Below are positions 1 to 11,458 of a stretch of DNA of 64,000 nucleotides, piece after piece (the first letter of the stretch is position 1; every line of letters starts with the position of its first letter). The DNA lies in the NCBI GenBank assembly GCA_019915135.1, contig JAHLMK010000013.1:186001-250000 (forward strand). The letters are read 5' to 3'. This stretch comes from Strobilurus pachycystidiatus (Eukaryota > Basidiomycota > Agaricomycetes > Agaricales > Physalacriaceae). The notes under the pieces are model-generated. The model did not search any database. It was given only the letters and a program-made list of their open reading frames with translations, and had not been told where the DNA came from. Made by a program: the position numbers and the translations under genes.

Positions 1-739
1 GCCATCGCTACCGGCGTTATCGGGCTATCCATCCCCTGGGCAGTCGACAATTACCACAAGTACCTAGCCATAGGCAGAGGTGGGATGCCATACAACGTCT
101 GGGGCTGGCTTGGAAGCACCGCGTTCAAACCGTTTGGAAGAGAGACGCTGAGCGTGGCGATGTACAGTGATTCGAATGGGGAGAGCTGGCTAGACGGCAA
201 GCTGATCGAGCGACGCGGGACGCGACCGCGCACTGGCTGGCACTTCCTGCCGCATAGGCAGGTGGATAAGATTCCTGGGAGGGAGATGTGCGACGCGCTC
301 GATAGACTTTTTGTCGAAGTTGCGGCGCGAAACCCTAGCCAGGTCATCCTCACGAGGTCTCCACATGAAAGGCACGTCCAGGGCATGGTCGTCCACCAAG
401 ACGTGCCGTCCCCGCATGAGACTGCGGACAGATGTTGGCGCGAGATTGGGCACGTTCACCCGCCTGACCACTCTCTCCACGTCGTTCTCTCACCCCAGGA
501 CTGCAGACTCGGTGAGCCAACAGCTCTGTTTTGATTTTTTGCCGGTGCTGAGATGTGTTGTTGCAGTGATTGAGAATGGATGGGGGGAGCGACACCCGCT
601 CAGCGGCGTCGCGTTGATTCCCATGAGCCGAGAATATCTTCTCATCTACGCGCCTCGAAACCAAGAGGAACTGGAGGTGGTGGAAAACATCGTGAAGGCA
701 GCCATTGGGTTCATGACGGGGAGCAAGGAGGTGTTGTGA
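1..739 (+). CDS. DUF5519 (luciferase-like domain) protein, 5' end outside window
   Basis: The reading frame is open from base 1, so the start lies upstream. One intron (512-566, GT-AG, 55 bases) joins the two visible exons, giving about 227 C-terminal residues and ending at TGA 737-739. The sequence contains the family hallmark GHVHPPDHSLHVVLSP, then after the intron GWGERHPLSG and a C-terminal YAPRNQEELEVV block followed by AAIGFMTG. This order is what I recall for basidiomycete DUF5519 proteins, annotated as luciferase domain proteins because of weak similarity to a bacterial luciferase-related fold. The biochemical role is unknown. The upstream visible part contains a short hydrophobic stretch (residues 1-14), which may be the end of a membrane anchor. 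Family call is fairly sure; function is not. Confidence 0.8.
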
Positions 740-1774
740 GATCGAAGGGTCCTCGGAATCCCTAGTTTGACTTGAGCATGTACTTCTAGACTGAGGACTG
801 TCAGAAACGGTGTCCAGCTCAATGCCACGGGGAACGTACACGAGAATCCGACGAGTTCGGTAGAGCGTATCCACGAGCAAGGGGACGCTACCCGTCATCC
901 ACGCCGTCTTGCGTGTGTGGTCGTTGGAGGGCCGAGTCCCAGCGCTCAACGTCCGGCATTGAGTTGGTTGGAGAGAATTCTCGACGACTCTGAATCGAGG
1001 ATGTATGGCGCTCACAGGCTTGACGGGCGCCGCGCACAGGATTCACGTCCGGCGACACGAGGAAATCGTCCTTTTCATGCATCCTGCCGTGGGTTCTGGC
1101 TGCGATGGTCAACGGATCGACAAAAATCAATCATCACCAGGAAAAACTCACCAACTACAGCAAGCCACTTTGCTGTTGCTGATGGGACAGCTGGATCCCG
1201 CATGGAATAGCGCCAATGTCAATGCCAAGCGGGTAGTGTGCATCGGGTGTGCATCGGAGGATTGTGGTGGACGTTACGTTTTTGGCAACATCTTGCACAG
1301 CCACTGATGGACATGATGATTTCGAAATTCGCCTGAAATCAGCCTGAAATTCACTGACACCCTTGAGCACCAAATTCCAATGCTACCAGCATGCTACCGC
1401 TCCCATTCCTTCCTTCGACGTCAAGACTCAACCTGATTGTGATCACGATCCAGAATAATTCATTTGACGGACTCGGCCACTCAATGACACTGACAGGCTC
1501 GCGACTTTCAACGACGGTCCCCTCCTCTCTAGTATGTAGCACCCAACACTAGAGGGGTCGCAGTCGGAAGTGTCAAGTTACCTGCGATACAAGCCCGCGT
1601 TCTTGCCCTTCATGTACGGTCATTCAAGATGAGGTCCCTGCTATTCATCATATATGTGTATCATTGCCATTACGGCCCCACTGGCACGACAATACACAAT
1701 GCAAGGATGTACGCTTCTCATGTAGACAATGATGGGAAGGGTTTTTAGCAGGAGAACAATTTTAACGCCCTTTC
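740..1774. other. Intergenic, no gene recognised
   Basis: This stretch separates the DUF5519 gene from the 3' end of the minus-strand membrane-protein gene. Short frames exist on both strands, but none has a recognisable motif, a family-like composition or supporting splice structure. I see only 3' flanking sequence of two convergent genes. Confidence 0.5.
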
Positions 1775-3422
1775 TTAGCTCCACTCGTGCTGCTTGCCGG
1801 TATAGTTGGAACCTTCCTCCATGTCGTGCTCTCTGATCTGTTCCACATCGACGCGGACCTACAAGCAGAACCCCTGTTAAACAAGTCGATGAAAGAACAA
1901 ACAAGGAGCCATACACTGGTCTGCAATCGATGAACTGGCATTTCATTCAGCATATGGCTAGAGTTTCCGGGTCTGCTTCCGTCAGCCGAGGTCCTCGAAT
2001 TCAATGTCTTGAGATCGGATGTCGTCAAAAGGTCAAGATGGAAGTGACGGCTCAACTCACACCCAGTAGGGTATTCCTGAGATAGTTTAGGATCGGCTTC
2101 ATGTACATAGCATGGAGTAGACACTCACGTGTACAAACGTCCCAGCGGGAAAGCAAAGAGTTCATGGCTATTCTTGGAGTCAGCAAGGGCGTGAAAATAC
2201 CCGCGGATTACATACAGGCCGGTCTGAGGTCCGCGTTTCTTGAGGGAGTCGCATGAATTTCGAACCAAGATGCCCAGAAATAGACTCTTACGATAGATAT
2301 CAGATGCCCGATCTGAAAATCAAGCACATTAGCTGAGCGTTCGAATATATACGACAGGACGCACAGCGAATACTGAGACCGGGATTGCAGCTTCAACCAT
2401 GACGGTAATAATCCGAATGATCATCACGTCCGTCTCTGGATTGCGACAAGTCAGGACTAACACAGGCCGTTGAAGAAAGAGTTGCAGCTTACGCTTGAAG
2501 CCAGTACGTCTCTTCACGAGTATAAAAATCAAGAGCAGCCTACAGATCCTTGGATCAGCGTGAGTACTGTGGCATTGTGTAGACGACGCACGTAATGGAG
2601 AGATCACAGGCGAGCCCAATACCAGTCCAAGCAGACGCGACTTGAATGTAAGAGTTGTATCCGGCTGTCGAGGTCACTCCAACCAGAAGGCGAACACTCA
2701 AATACATTGCGATAGCTCCTTGTGTCACGGATAACAACGCGAGGCTGCCGAAGATATAATTTCCCCATACGCCGGCAAGCCTCTTGATGCGCAGAGAAAG
2801 ATATATCTATGATGGGCAGGGTGAACAGTCTCTCCCCATGTGATCAGAAGGGCATACCTGGATTGGAACCGCGTTGCTGCGGAAGGTCAAAATCCCAGGG
2901 ACACGACGACCACAATTTCACTTACGCTGCGATGAACAAGGGGGAACAGGTGTACTCCCAGAGAGATTCTGTAATGACCGAGTAGTCTCCAAAACGGGTC
3001 ACCGTCATCTTCCAGAGCATCTGGTACGGTGCAGTCAGTTGATGGCCGTGGAACTTTGAGACGAACACCCACTTCACAAGCAATCATGGTGTGTGCTGTG
3101 TCGAGAACGACTGTCCACCATACGAGGGTCCTGCACGGAATCAGAGGAGCGTCGCTTATTGTGACGCCGAGGCTTACTTGATTTGCCACTAGAGGCCAAA
3201 ATTGAGAGTGAGAAGAGACGGCAAGCGAGATGAGAGAAAAGCGTTACAGAATCTTTGAACCGGCTTTGAAAATAGTAGACTGTTTCTGTTTCTGTTGTCA
3301 GATTTCGTGATATGCGCGAACGAAAGAAAGGGCTGACGCATGAGCATCAAGCCATAGAGGAAGGCATTGATGAGGATGCCGACCTCGATGGCGCCGAGGG
3401 TAATTGACAGGTCCTGCGCCAT
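1775..3422 (-). CDS. DUF6534-like multi-pass membrane protein, copy A
   Basis: The protein starts MAQDLSITLGAIEVGILINA, the usual first transmembrane helix of the basidiomycete DUF6534 family. Further hydrophobic blocks follow: TLVWWTVVLDTAHTMI, a NYIFGSLALL helix, the YIQVASAWTGIGLACDLSI helix and a DVMIIRIITVMVEAAIPVSV helix. The C-terminal tail is hydrophilic (DMEEGSN). It probably sits in a membrane; the ligand or role is unknown. The gene is cut into at least ten small exons. Intron 1 is 3292-3337, and an 11-base microexon lies at 3178-3188. The exon-intron pattern matches copy B at 32923-34579. One conserved 19-base block flanked by AG and GT (around 2845-2863) could not be fitted in frame. 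It is divergently transcribed from the SDR gene at 4318, as in the second copy. Stop at 1775-1777. Confidence 0.72.
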
Positions 3423-3948
3423 CGAACAATGAAGGTGGGACAGATAGAAAGTAGTGGGGCCAGAAAAAGAAGAGCGTATGCCGCCATACATATAAAGCAC
3501 ATGGTAACGTTATGGACTGAAATTTGAAATGAGAGAGGCCCAAGATCTAGGATGAATGGCGCTATGATGGAAACGGTGATAGCGGCTACTAATGTAGAGA
3601 AGAACTTCAAGAAGCGAACTAGAAGCAAGCGCCCCAAGCGGAGTCTGAATCCAGTGATGTATACGCAGGGAAGGAAGCGAGTCATATTGTACCAACTACT
3701 GGACACCCTGACGGGTCGCAAAGATTGGTGAGTACGCCAGACGAGTTCCCGGAGGCTCACGGTGTTTCAGGCCGCAGTTCCATTGATTGCTTCGGAACAG
3801 ACCATCTTTTCCAGAAGCTCAACCTGTTACTTGTCGTCAGGTAGTATAGGGTGATAGTATGTATCCGGTACCGTCAGCAACGGGCAAGCGAAGGCAAGCG
3901 AGTATCTTCATTGATGAGATACCCATTAAGTAGTGTTTGAACGGTTGC

Positions 3949-3977
3949 AGCTTGAAGCTTGAGCTTGAAGCTTGAAG
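3949..3977. repeat. Short tandem repeat of CTTGAAG type
   Basis: Four copies of a CTTGAAG/CTTGAG-like heptamer run head to tail in the spacer between the divergent DUF6534-like and SDR genes. I see no counterpart in the spacer of the duplicated block near 32.1-32.9 kb, so it is probably a local slippage product. Confidence 0.55.
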
Positions 3978-4269
3978 GCTCGCGCCGACACGGACCCGAA
4001 TCTCTCCCTCCCGCTAATTTGATTTTTGTGCAGACAGGTGACGCTTTTGCATCAGTACTCGGCAAGAAAACCTGACCTCGACACTCTTTCGAAGGGTGTT
4101 TGTAACTTCTGAGCCTCACTTGAATGAGCCAAGGCCGCGGGCAGTCGTAGCCAACATACGTGCCCGTGAGTCGGTACTTACCGGTTGACATTGTTGGCCA
4201 CACCCAAGATCATCGGTCCAGGCTGCTGGGTCCGATACTCACATGCTCAAGGGTCATCGTTCGAGCTCA

Positions 4270-4275
4270 TATAAA
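4270..4275 (+). promoter_or_regulatory. TATA box of SDR copy A
   Basis: TATAAA lies 48 bases upstream of the SDR start codon. The inverted copy has TATAAA at the matching place (32095-32100 on the minus strand, about 40 bases before its ATG), which supports a core promoter function. Confidence 0.55.
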
Positions 4276-4317
4276 GGCTTCCTCTGACGATCTTGCTGCT
4301 TAACAGTTAACACCACC

Positions 4318-5493
4318 ATGTCCCTCAGGCTTCCAGGAGGTAACGCTCTCGTAACTGGAGCAGGTATGTGCCCTCTTCATTCCTCAGAACCTTGAAGATA
4401 ATGATGCGACATAGCGTCCGGTATCGGAAGAGCCACGGCTATCGCATACGCCAAGTCCGGGGTCGCTGGTCTTTTCTTGGTCGACCTGAATGTGTCAGAG
4501 CTCGAGGAGGTTGTCAAAGACTGCCAGGCAGCTGCTACCAACAGTCAGTTACGGACTAGCGTCAAGCGCGTCGATGTCACCGAGGAGGAAGAGGTCATCG
4601 CCATGCTAGCCGACTTTGTCAAGGAGTTTGGCCGCTTGGACTACGCAGCAAACATCGCCGGGGTAAGTTCGAGTATAGAACGCCGGTGTATAAGATCTGA
4701 CCTCACACTTATAGATTGGCGACATACCGACGCCTACGGCCTTGCACGCTGTTGACGACTTTGATCGTGTTCATCGCGTCAATGTCCGAGGCGTCTTCCT
4801 TTGCATGAGAGAAGAGATCAAGGTCATGTTGAAACAGGATCTTGTTGTCTTGTGCGAAGGACGCGCGCCTACCCGAGGCGCCATCGTCAACATGGGAAGC
4901 ATAGGTGCGTCTGTCCTCACCAGTGAAGCCCCTATTCCTGAGTAGGGTCTCTCTAGGCTCGCAGATAGGTAAGCCACAGGACTCGTCGTCTTTGTGAACG
5001 TTCCTTGACCGTATTTCCTTAACTAGTCATCCCCGGGATGACAGGCTACGTTTCCTCCAAATTCGTCTGTATCTTTTCGCGACTTTCCCTTCTAAAAGTG
5101 GCTCACGGTTGTCGTTATCTTGTCAGGCGGTAGACGGTCTGACCAAGACGGCTGCGGTCTCGCATGGGCCCGATGGAATCCGTCTCAACACGCTCAATCC
5201 CGGCTTCATTGTTACACCTCTATTTAGGAAAACTTACCCAGATCTTACTCCGTTCGAGAATATGACTGCTCTAGGGGTAAGCACCGCTTCCAGCTGATCG
5301 CAGTGATTTGACCGTTCTCGCCATAGCGAATGGGTATTCCAGAAGAGATGGCTGACATGACCGTGTGGCTGTCTAGTCCGATGGCTTCTTACATGACGGT
5401 AAGCTTGAACGGTAACTCGAATGACGAGGCTTAAACTCAACTGCATTTTAGGGAGCAGCTGTAAACTGCGACGGCGGAACAACGTTGACTTAG
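4318..5493 (+). CDS. Short-chain dehydrogenase/reductase (SDR), copy A
   Basis: Eight exons (4318-4363, 4415-4662, 4715-4904, 4957-4968, 5027-5064, 5127-5276, 5327-5398, 5452-5493) splice in frame to 265 residues, the size of a classical SDR. Visible motifs in order are TGAASGIG (NAD(P)-binding, about residues 14-21), LFLVDLN ending strand 2, DVTEEEEV, NIAG (about 97), the catalytic Ser in NMGS, and the catalytic Tyr-Lys pair in GYVSSK, then LNPGFIVTPL and the C-terminal GAAVNCDGG. It should be a soluble NAD(P)(H)-dependent oxidoreductase; substrate unknown. Exon 4 is a 12-base microexon (4957-4968) that restores frame and links SIG to SQIVIPGM. It is divergent from the membrane-protein gene at 3422 and has a near-identical inverted paralogue at 30879-32058. 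Confidence 0.9.
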
Positions 5494-7029
5494 AATCGAA
5501 AGTGTCTCCTTTCATATCGCTATTGAGAGAGACGAATATGGCCCGCAGATATCGGTGTTTGTGCGGAGAGTGCGGGATCAAAACGAAATGAATTCAGACT
5601 GCCGCGCGCGTGAAGCATCAGATTCAAATACGAGGACTGTTCTCATTTGCCAGAGTGAACCTGGAGTGAACGGAATGGATCAGAGGCGTCCTGGAATAGG
5701 GTTGCGGCACCGGGAGGCGAGAGCTTATACGACCGGTCGATGCCTCGACTCTACTATCATTCTAGCATCACGATTCGAGTTTCAGAGGGCCGTACGCGCT
5801 GATGTCCAGAATACCACGCCAGCGCAAGTATCGCGCATGGGCCTACCCCAATTCCACGAGCGTTGCAGATCCGCTGATGCCTTGGAGAATTAGTGCACAG
5901 GGAGTAGGGCGTCAGTTGCCTCATATTAATGAACTTGCGGTGCAGCTTTATCGCCGCCTTCTTCAAGGCTATCGTGTCAGACTTTATGCTGCAAGCAGAA
6001 TGGCCACTCGTACCGCAATACGAGATAGAACTTGACGGACGCCTGACTTTGTTTTGGACAGTCGCGGTCGACGAGACGCGACCTCAAAGCTCAGCAGGCC
6101 GCAGAGAAGCTTGACGTACACATCAGCTGAAGGACGATACAAAAAGGGAATTGCGCACCTGCACCAGTCAAGTCCCATGGCTGGAGGCAGGCTCAAGGGC
6201 GCACTCTACGTAATCAACAGCTGTAGGAGCTGGCTGAGACGGATGCGCAGTCCCCAGCAGCGAGAGTGGTTAGGGATACAGCGGGAATCATACACACCGT
6301 CGTGGCCGTCACGGAGGAAATGCCAGAGATGAGTGAGAGTGCTAAGTAGTACTTAGCTGTGGCTTGACAGTGACACCACGCTTGACACACGTTGACCGGC
6401 CCTAAGTCAATACGTGACCGTCATCCACTTTGCGGATCCGATTCATCCATACCTCCTCCTACATCTGTCCTACCTCTTTGTAGATCTCTCACTTCAGCAA
6501 CGCAGCCTCGTCCTCGGTCCATGGTAGAATGTCTCGTTCTGAGCAAGTTTCAGTACTTCCGACCGCTCGGGCACTGCGCATTGGCCAGACGCATCGAATC
6601 TCGAGTATGGCGGCTCAGAGCGTGGAGTCAATGGTGCCCGACAGATGCTCGTTGTAGGCTCGCGACCTTAACACTGCCTTACACAACTCTCCCCTCCTAT
6701 TCGGGATCTAAGACTCGAGCGATTGAGACCCTGATGAGCTTCAGCGACGTACGCCCCGAGCCCTTTCCGGAAACTTTGGCCGCAACGATCAGCTCCAGCG
6801 CGGAGCCAGTAGAGGCACTCGCGCCCTGGCGGGGTCGGGTCGGATGTGGTACTGGCTTGAAGAGGCAGAAAGTGTGCGACCTGCAATACAAGTTCGCAAC
6901 ATCTTGCCGTTTGTGTTTGGGTAAGTTGGGAAAACCCATAATTACATGATATCTGACAATTCGAACAGGCGGCGCCGAGTTTTCAGTCATATCTCCCTCT
7001 TGCTGGTCTCCTTTCATTCCGTGGTCCTT
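5494..7029. other. Long stretch without recognisable gene
   Basis: The first 60 or so bases after the SDR stop resemble the same position beside copy B, so they belong to the duplication. Beyond that I see no family motif. A frame of 185 codons at 6392-6949 has biased, Arg/Ser-rich composition and no motif, and I treat it as chance. Confidence 0.45.
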
Positions 7030-7190
7030 GGACGAGCTGGACAGACATTATTCACCCTGTAGCCCGTTGTCAAAGAGTATATCTACCACATAACAAGAAC
7101 ATCTCAACGACATCACGCAGCTGGAACGTACCCGGCCAGAGGAGCCCAAGATATCGGCGGATGCACCCTCACTACCTCCAAGTTACTTTA
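7030..7190 (+). pseudogene. Relic of an F-box/LRR gene (coiled-coil region)
   Basis: The DNA around 7073-7180 aligns by eye with the F-box gene at 9556, in the part coding for the helix before the F-box. Shared words include CAAAGA.TATAT..ACCACAT, then GACATCACGCA.. and GAACGT, in the same order and similar spacing (compare 9705-9800). The frame is broken by small gaps and no F-box follows. It looks like a decayed third copy of the tandem F-box genes. Confidence 0.45.
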
Positions 7191-7753
7191 CACCGTAAGA
7201 CGGCATGAATGATTCTCTGGCCGTCTGGTGATTTACATGCTTGATTTGGCCATGACCCAATCCATAGCACTCATCTAGCTAGACGTACGGCTCCCGGCTA
7301 CCTATTTCGACCTGATCGCTAATCACTTTCGCGATCTCAAAAGTCACTCAACACAGTGATCAACAGCCACGACCTCCGGATTTTCTGGTCTCATTGTTCC
7401 GCTGAAGCTCATGCGCGGTTTCCTCCGCTTCACCTCGCCTGCTCGCCGTCCTCTCCTTAACCCTCGCCAGAGCCTGACGAAGAGCCAATTGGCCGACATC
7501 ACAGGCGCGTTACTAGGTCACTATTGTCCAACTCGAGAGATGGCGTGCGAAGGGAAACTTTGGAAAAGTTCCAGGTGGATCCCCCCACGTGCACTTGTAT
7601 CGTGTATCTATCAATTGACAGCGCATGGACAGCTACAGTGCCCCTCAGCTCGAGGGATGGCCGTATATGTACGTATCACCAGGCCGGATTTGGGTATCTT
7701 GATTATTTCCATCTTTGGCGTTTGCGATGTTTTGGCTCTACAGAAAGTTACAT

Positions 7754-9338
7754 CACAGGCGTGATCACTTACAGCAATCGGCTTGCATGCTCTGATAAAC
7801 GTATCAGCCACTCAAGGTACGGTGCCACTGAATGCTCTTTCACTTACTCCCCTGACGGCGCAGTGTTGTCCAAGGTGGACAGCTCTGGCGCAGTCGCGAG
7901 AACCATGAAATACGAGTCCCAAGGGCGCCTCATCCAACTCAATGATTCGCACATGGTTTACGACTTCGGTGGACGCCTGGTCAAGTGCATGCGGGCAAAC
8001 GGAGACGTGACGATCTACCCGTCTCAGAGTTACGAGCTCACAATCTCAGCGGGGAAGAGGTCGCATACATCGTACCTTGTTCACGGATACCGACGCGCCT
8101 CGTATACTCATGTTGAAGGCGGGTCTTCCGAGGTTCATTATTACCACACCGACCATCTTGGAAGTACCATCGCCGTCTCTGACTCAGCGGGAAACATCGT
8201 GGCGGAGTATCAGTATGATTCATTCGGCAAGATGTCCTGCAAGGGCCCGGATGTTGCGCGATACAAGTTCTCTGGCAAGGAGCTTATCGACGGTATCTAT
8301 CATTTTGGCGCCAGATCTTACGATCCTGAGGTGTGTCCTTCCTTTGTTATTCTATTATCTCCTAATTTTACGTTTTCAGACTGGACGATTCTTGACACTT
8401 GATGATTATCCTGTCAACCTGGACGATCTCAGCCCATCAACCTTGAACATGTACTCGTTCTCGCGGAACAATCCCATCAACTATATTGATTTGAACGGGA
8501 ACGCGCCGTGGTGGCACTGGTACGTGCAATTCCATCCACACAAGTCGCTTGTGTTCAACGGATTCAATAGGCTGGTCGATGCCGGACTCATTGTCGTCGC
8601 CGTAACTCTCATGTTTGTGCCCGTCGTTGGAGAGATTGCCATCGTAGCCGTGGGTGTCGCGACAGGCGCTCTACTTGGTGCCGGTTTGTCTGGACTCAGT
8701 GCGGATTTCGAGGGAAAGAGCTCAAAAGAGTGGGGCATCCAGTTGGGGATTGGAGGTGCATTTGGTGGTATCACTGGTGCGGCTGGTGGACTTGTCGACG
8801 TCGCCTTCCCAGCCCTGTCAATGTCGACCCAAGCAGCAAAGCTGGGCAAGTGGGCTGCACAAACTGCACTGAAGACCGGTGGCAAAGCGTTATTCGACAA
8901 AGGCATGGGGTTCCTTCAACAGGTTGTTGACAATGCCGTTCATGGTCGCGCTGCGGGTGATGGCTTGCTTGAAATGCTTCCTGGTCAGGGCGATTCTGCG
9001 ACGGATTGGCGTGGGCTCGCAATCACAGGAGCATCCGTGGGTAAGTGGTCTTCTAAACAGTTGAGCAGATGGTTAACGTCCTATCAGGGGTAGGATTCAT
9101 AGCTGGACGAGTCCAGGGCAAGCTCGTCAGCGACAAGTACACTCGAAGCTTCCGTCCCAATGGTGGACCCAAAGGTCTAAAACCTATGCCCAAGATCAAG
9201 GCGGCGCTAGGGCTTGGAGTCAAGACTGGGCTAAATGGTTACAAACCGGAGTACCCGCTGCAACAGAACCTGCTCAAGCTCAGTACTCCCGTTGAATTGA
9301 CGCGTTACACGCCCTTGACAGAAACCACACATTTGTAA
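7754..9338 (+). CDS. RHS/YD-repeat core-domain protein, 5' incomplete
   Basis: Two introns (8331-8379 and 9041-9087, both GT-AG and frame-keeping) split this gene; stop at 9336-9338. It encodes the end of an RHS/YD-repeat shell and the RHS-associated core: YPSQSYELTI, YYHTDHLGSTIAVSDSAGN, YKFSGKELIDG, then DPETGRFLTLDD, SRNNPINYIDLNG. After the core comes a hydrophobic Gly/Ala-rich tail of roughly 250 residues. Bacterial relatives are Rhs and Tc-C-type toxin components, where the core closes a protein cocoon around a variable C-terminus. Here the open frame runs upstream past 7524 without any in-frame ATG before 7905, which is already inside conserved sequence. The 5' part is therefore missing or in exons I cannot find. 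I see no known toxin domain in the tail. Spliceosomal introns show it resides in a fungal genome, probably by ancient transfer. It may be a pseudogene. Confidence 0.8.
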
Positions 9339-9555
9339 TATCACTTTCCAGTTCGTCAAAGTTGTACCGTAATTCAAAGACTCTCTTTGTTATTCCAAAT
9401 TTATGCGAGTGCGGCCTTGTATACGAGTGATTGAAGACAGCTTGGCGTGCTTCGAGAGGGTAGAAGGGTACAGCCACTGATCGAAGGTCTCTTTGCCTGG
9501 ACTTTCACGGACGAATCGTGGTCAAGTTTCGTCTTTCGACCTTAGACTGCAATCA

Positions 9556-11290
9556 ATGGCGGCCGATAACGACTTCCCGCGCCGCGGACCCTCCAAGGAT
9601 GCGGCGACCGACTCGTCGGCAAGCCCGCTCTCACCTTTGTCGGCCAATGTCCTTGAGCTACTACGTTCTGGGCAGACTCCGTCCCCCCTTTTCGTACCCG
9701 CTCTCAAAGAACATATCGACCACATTGGATCCCAGCAGGCACAGCTTCTGGACGACATCACGCAATTAGAACGTGCCCTCATCGAGAAGCGCGCATTGTT
9801 GGCCGCTGCCAATACTGCAAAAGAGCACGCCAAGGCGCTCTTCTCCCCCATACGCTCTCTGCCGGTAGAGATCCTCCTCCATATCTTCACCTTTGCCGCT
9901 GGACAGCCTCTTTCGGTTCTCAATGCTCCGCATGTTTTGGGGCACGTCTGCAGAATCTGGCGAACATTATCACGCACATCGCCTTCGTTGTGGTCAAGGC
10001 TGAACCTCTCTTTTCCCATTCCCTCTGATTCATATCAGGAAGTCGTTCTTTCCAATGATCTTCTTTCCAAAGCCCTTGTCCTTTCCAGTCCTCGGCCACT
10101 CGATATCCATGCGCAATGTTCCGGGGGTAATGTTATCCGTAACTCTCAATTCTGGAATGCCTATGATAGCGAAATCCAAGACGCTTTTTGCATATTGCGC
10201 GGGAATGTTTCTCGATGGCGCTCCGTCACATTCATCGGTGACCCAGAAGCGTTGAAGACATTTCTCCAAGTTCTCGCTGGACATCAGCTCGACGCCTTGG
10301 AATCATTGGAGTTACAATCCCGCGATTGGACGTTCGACCCCTTCTTGGACCTTAATCCAGAAGATACCGATCTTTCTGATTCTTGGGTTCACGCTATCTA
10401 GTAACCTTCGATCCCTGCTCCTCAATTTCCAACCTCCCCCCTTCATGCACGGCCAATGGTCTTCCTTGACCGCGTTCCAGGGTGCTTTCAGCACTCAAAC
10501 AGCCTGCTATGAATTTCTCAGCAGCGCGCCCAATCTCGAGGTTGTCGGCATCTTGCACATTGGCTCAGACGAGCAGCTTACGGTCACCCGTCGCCTAGTT
10601 CATTCGCGGGTAACACGTCTGTCTCTTGGAGACTGTGCCGTAACGTCTGTCCTGCGGCTGTTTGGTTTTCCATCATTGAAGACCGTGGCTGTCACTTCAT
10701 CTGAACCTTCCGACATTGGGCACGAAGAAGACCGCTGCTGGATGCCCAAAGGTCCAGAGGAAGTCAACGTCCTTTGTGTCCTCTTCCGGCAGTCGCATTG
10801 CAGCATCACTGAGCTAGATCTTGTAGATCTGCTGATACCGGTCGGGCAACTCCTCCCTCTGTTCCACACGTTGGAGGCGTCATTGAAGACACTGTGTTGC
10901 TCCTTCTTCTTGAGTGGCGATGGAAAGCTTCTGGATGATTTTGTCAGTGCCCTCACCGTGGATGGTGATACGCCGCTGCTTCCTCGTCTCCAGGAGCTGG
11001 AGATCAGAGTATCAAAGGACTCGACTGGGACAGAGAGGGGGACGTTCCTGGGTGGTGGTCTACAAACCATGATTGGGTCACGCTGGCACACCAGAGTTGG
11101 CGTTACGCGCCTAGCAAAAGTGGTGTTGACCAAGAAAAAGTACCCCTCGCTGCGTCCGGCGTATAAGACGTATCCGTTGGCGCTTTTTCTAATAGAGTTG
11201 ATCGAAGAAGGGTTGGACGCGTCGTGGACGGTCGAAGGGGATGACATTTTGGCTGAAGCACGGGAGTTTCGACGGTCTATCCAGTCGTAA
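9556..11290 (+). CDS. F-box/LRR-like protein, copy 1, frameshifted
   Basis: Aligned with the intact neighbour at 11459, the protein has a helical segment (DDITQLERALIEKRALL, about residues 70-90), an F-box (SLPVEILLHIFTFA, about 103-116) ending in WRTLSRTSPSLW, then irregular leucine-rich repeats. It is probably the substrate-recognition part of an SCF ubiquitin ligase; target unknown. The start ATG at 9556 matches the neighbour's MAAAN start. The frame breaks between about 10330 and 10395: the first frame ends at TAG 10399-10401, while homology resumes one frame over (FTLSSNLRSL, then PPPFMHGQWSS). One extra base in the first frame explains it. A weak alternative is an intron near 10305-10401, which would delete residues present in copy 2. 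Likely a young pseudogene or a sequence error. Confidence 0.75.
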
Positions 11291-11458
11291 CGTACAAACA
11301 TGTTCCAATTTGTACCCTTACTTTCAAGCATCTTATGTATGTAGGTGGTATACTGACGGTGTCTATCCTCTAACTCGGAACGCCTTACCTAATAGTCATA
11401 GTTCCTTTCATCCTGTCACTCGAGGAATCTTTTGCCAACACTGTTTGCAAAGCACAGC

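Larger units (their letters stand above)
1775..5493. repeat. Inverted segmental duplication, block A (DUF6534-SDR pair)
   Basis: A divergent gene pair, DUF6534-like membrane protein on minus and SDR on plus, occupies this block. The same pair with the same exon structure is found in opposite orientation at 30879-34579. Spacers between the divergent starts are similar in length (895 and 864 bases). The similarity just past the SDR stop is also recognisable. This is best explained by duplication of a block of about 3.7 kb followed by inversion. Confidence 0.8.

Noticed and set aside
350..1015. Long minus-strand open frame opposite and beyond the DUF5519 gene
   Set aside because: It is mostly antisense to a well-supported gene and shows no motif.
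6392..6949. 185-codon plus-strand open frame
   Set aside because: Composition is Arg/Ser/Leu-rich without motif or splice partners; looks like chance.
7754..9338. RHS gene as bacterial contamination
   Set aside because: Two GT-AG introns of fungal size interrupt it in frame and it is embedded among fungal genes.
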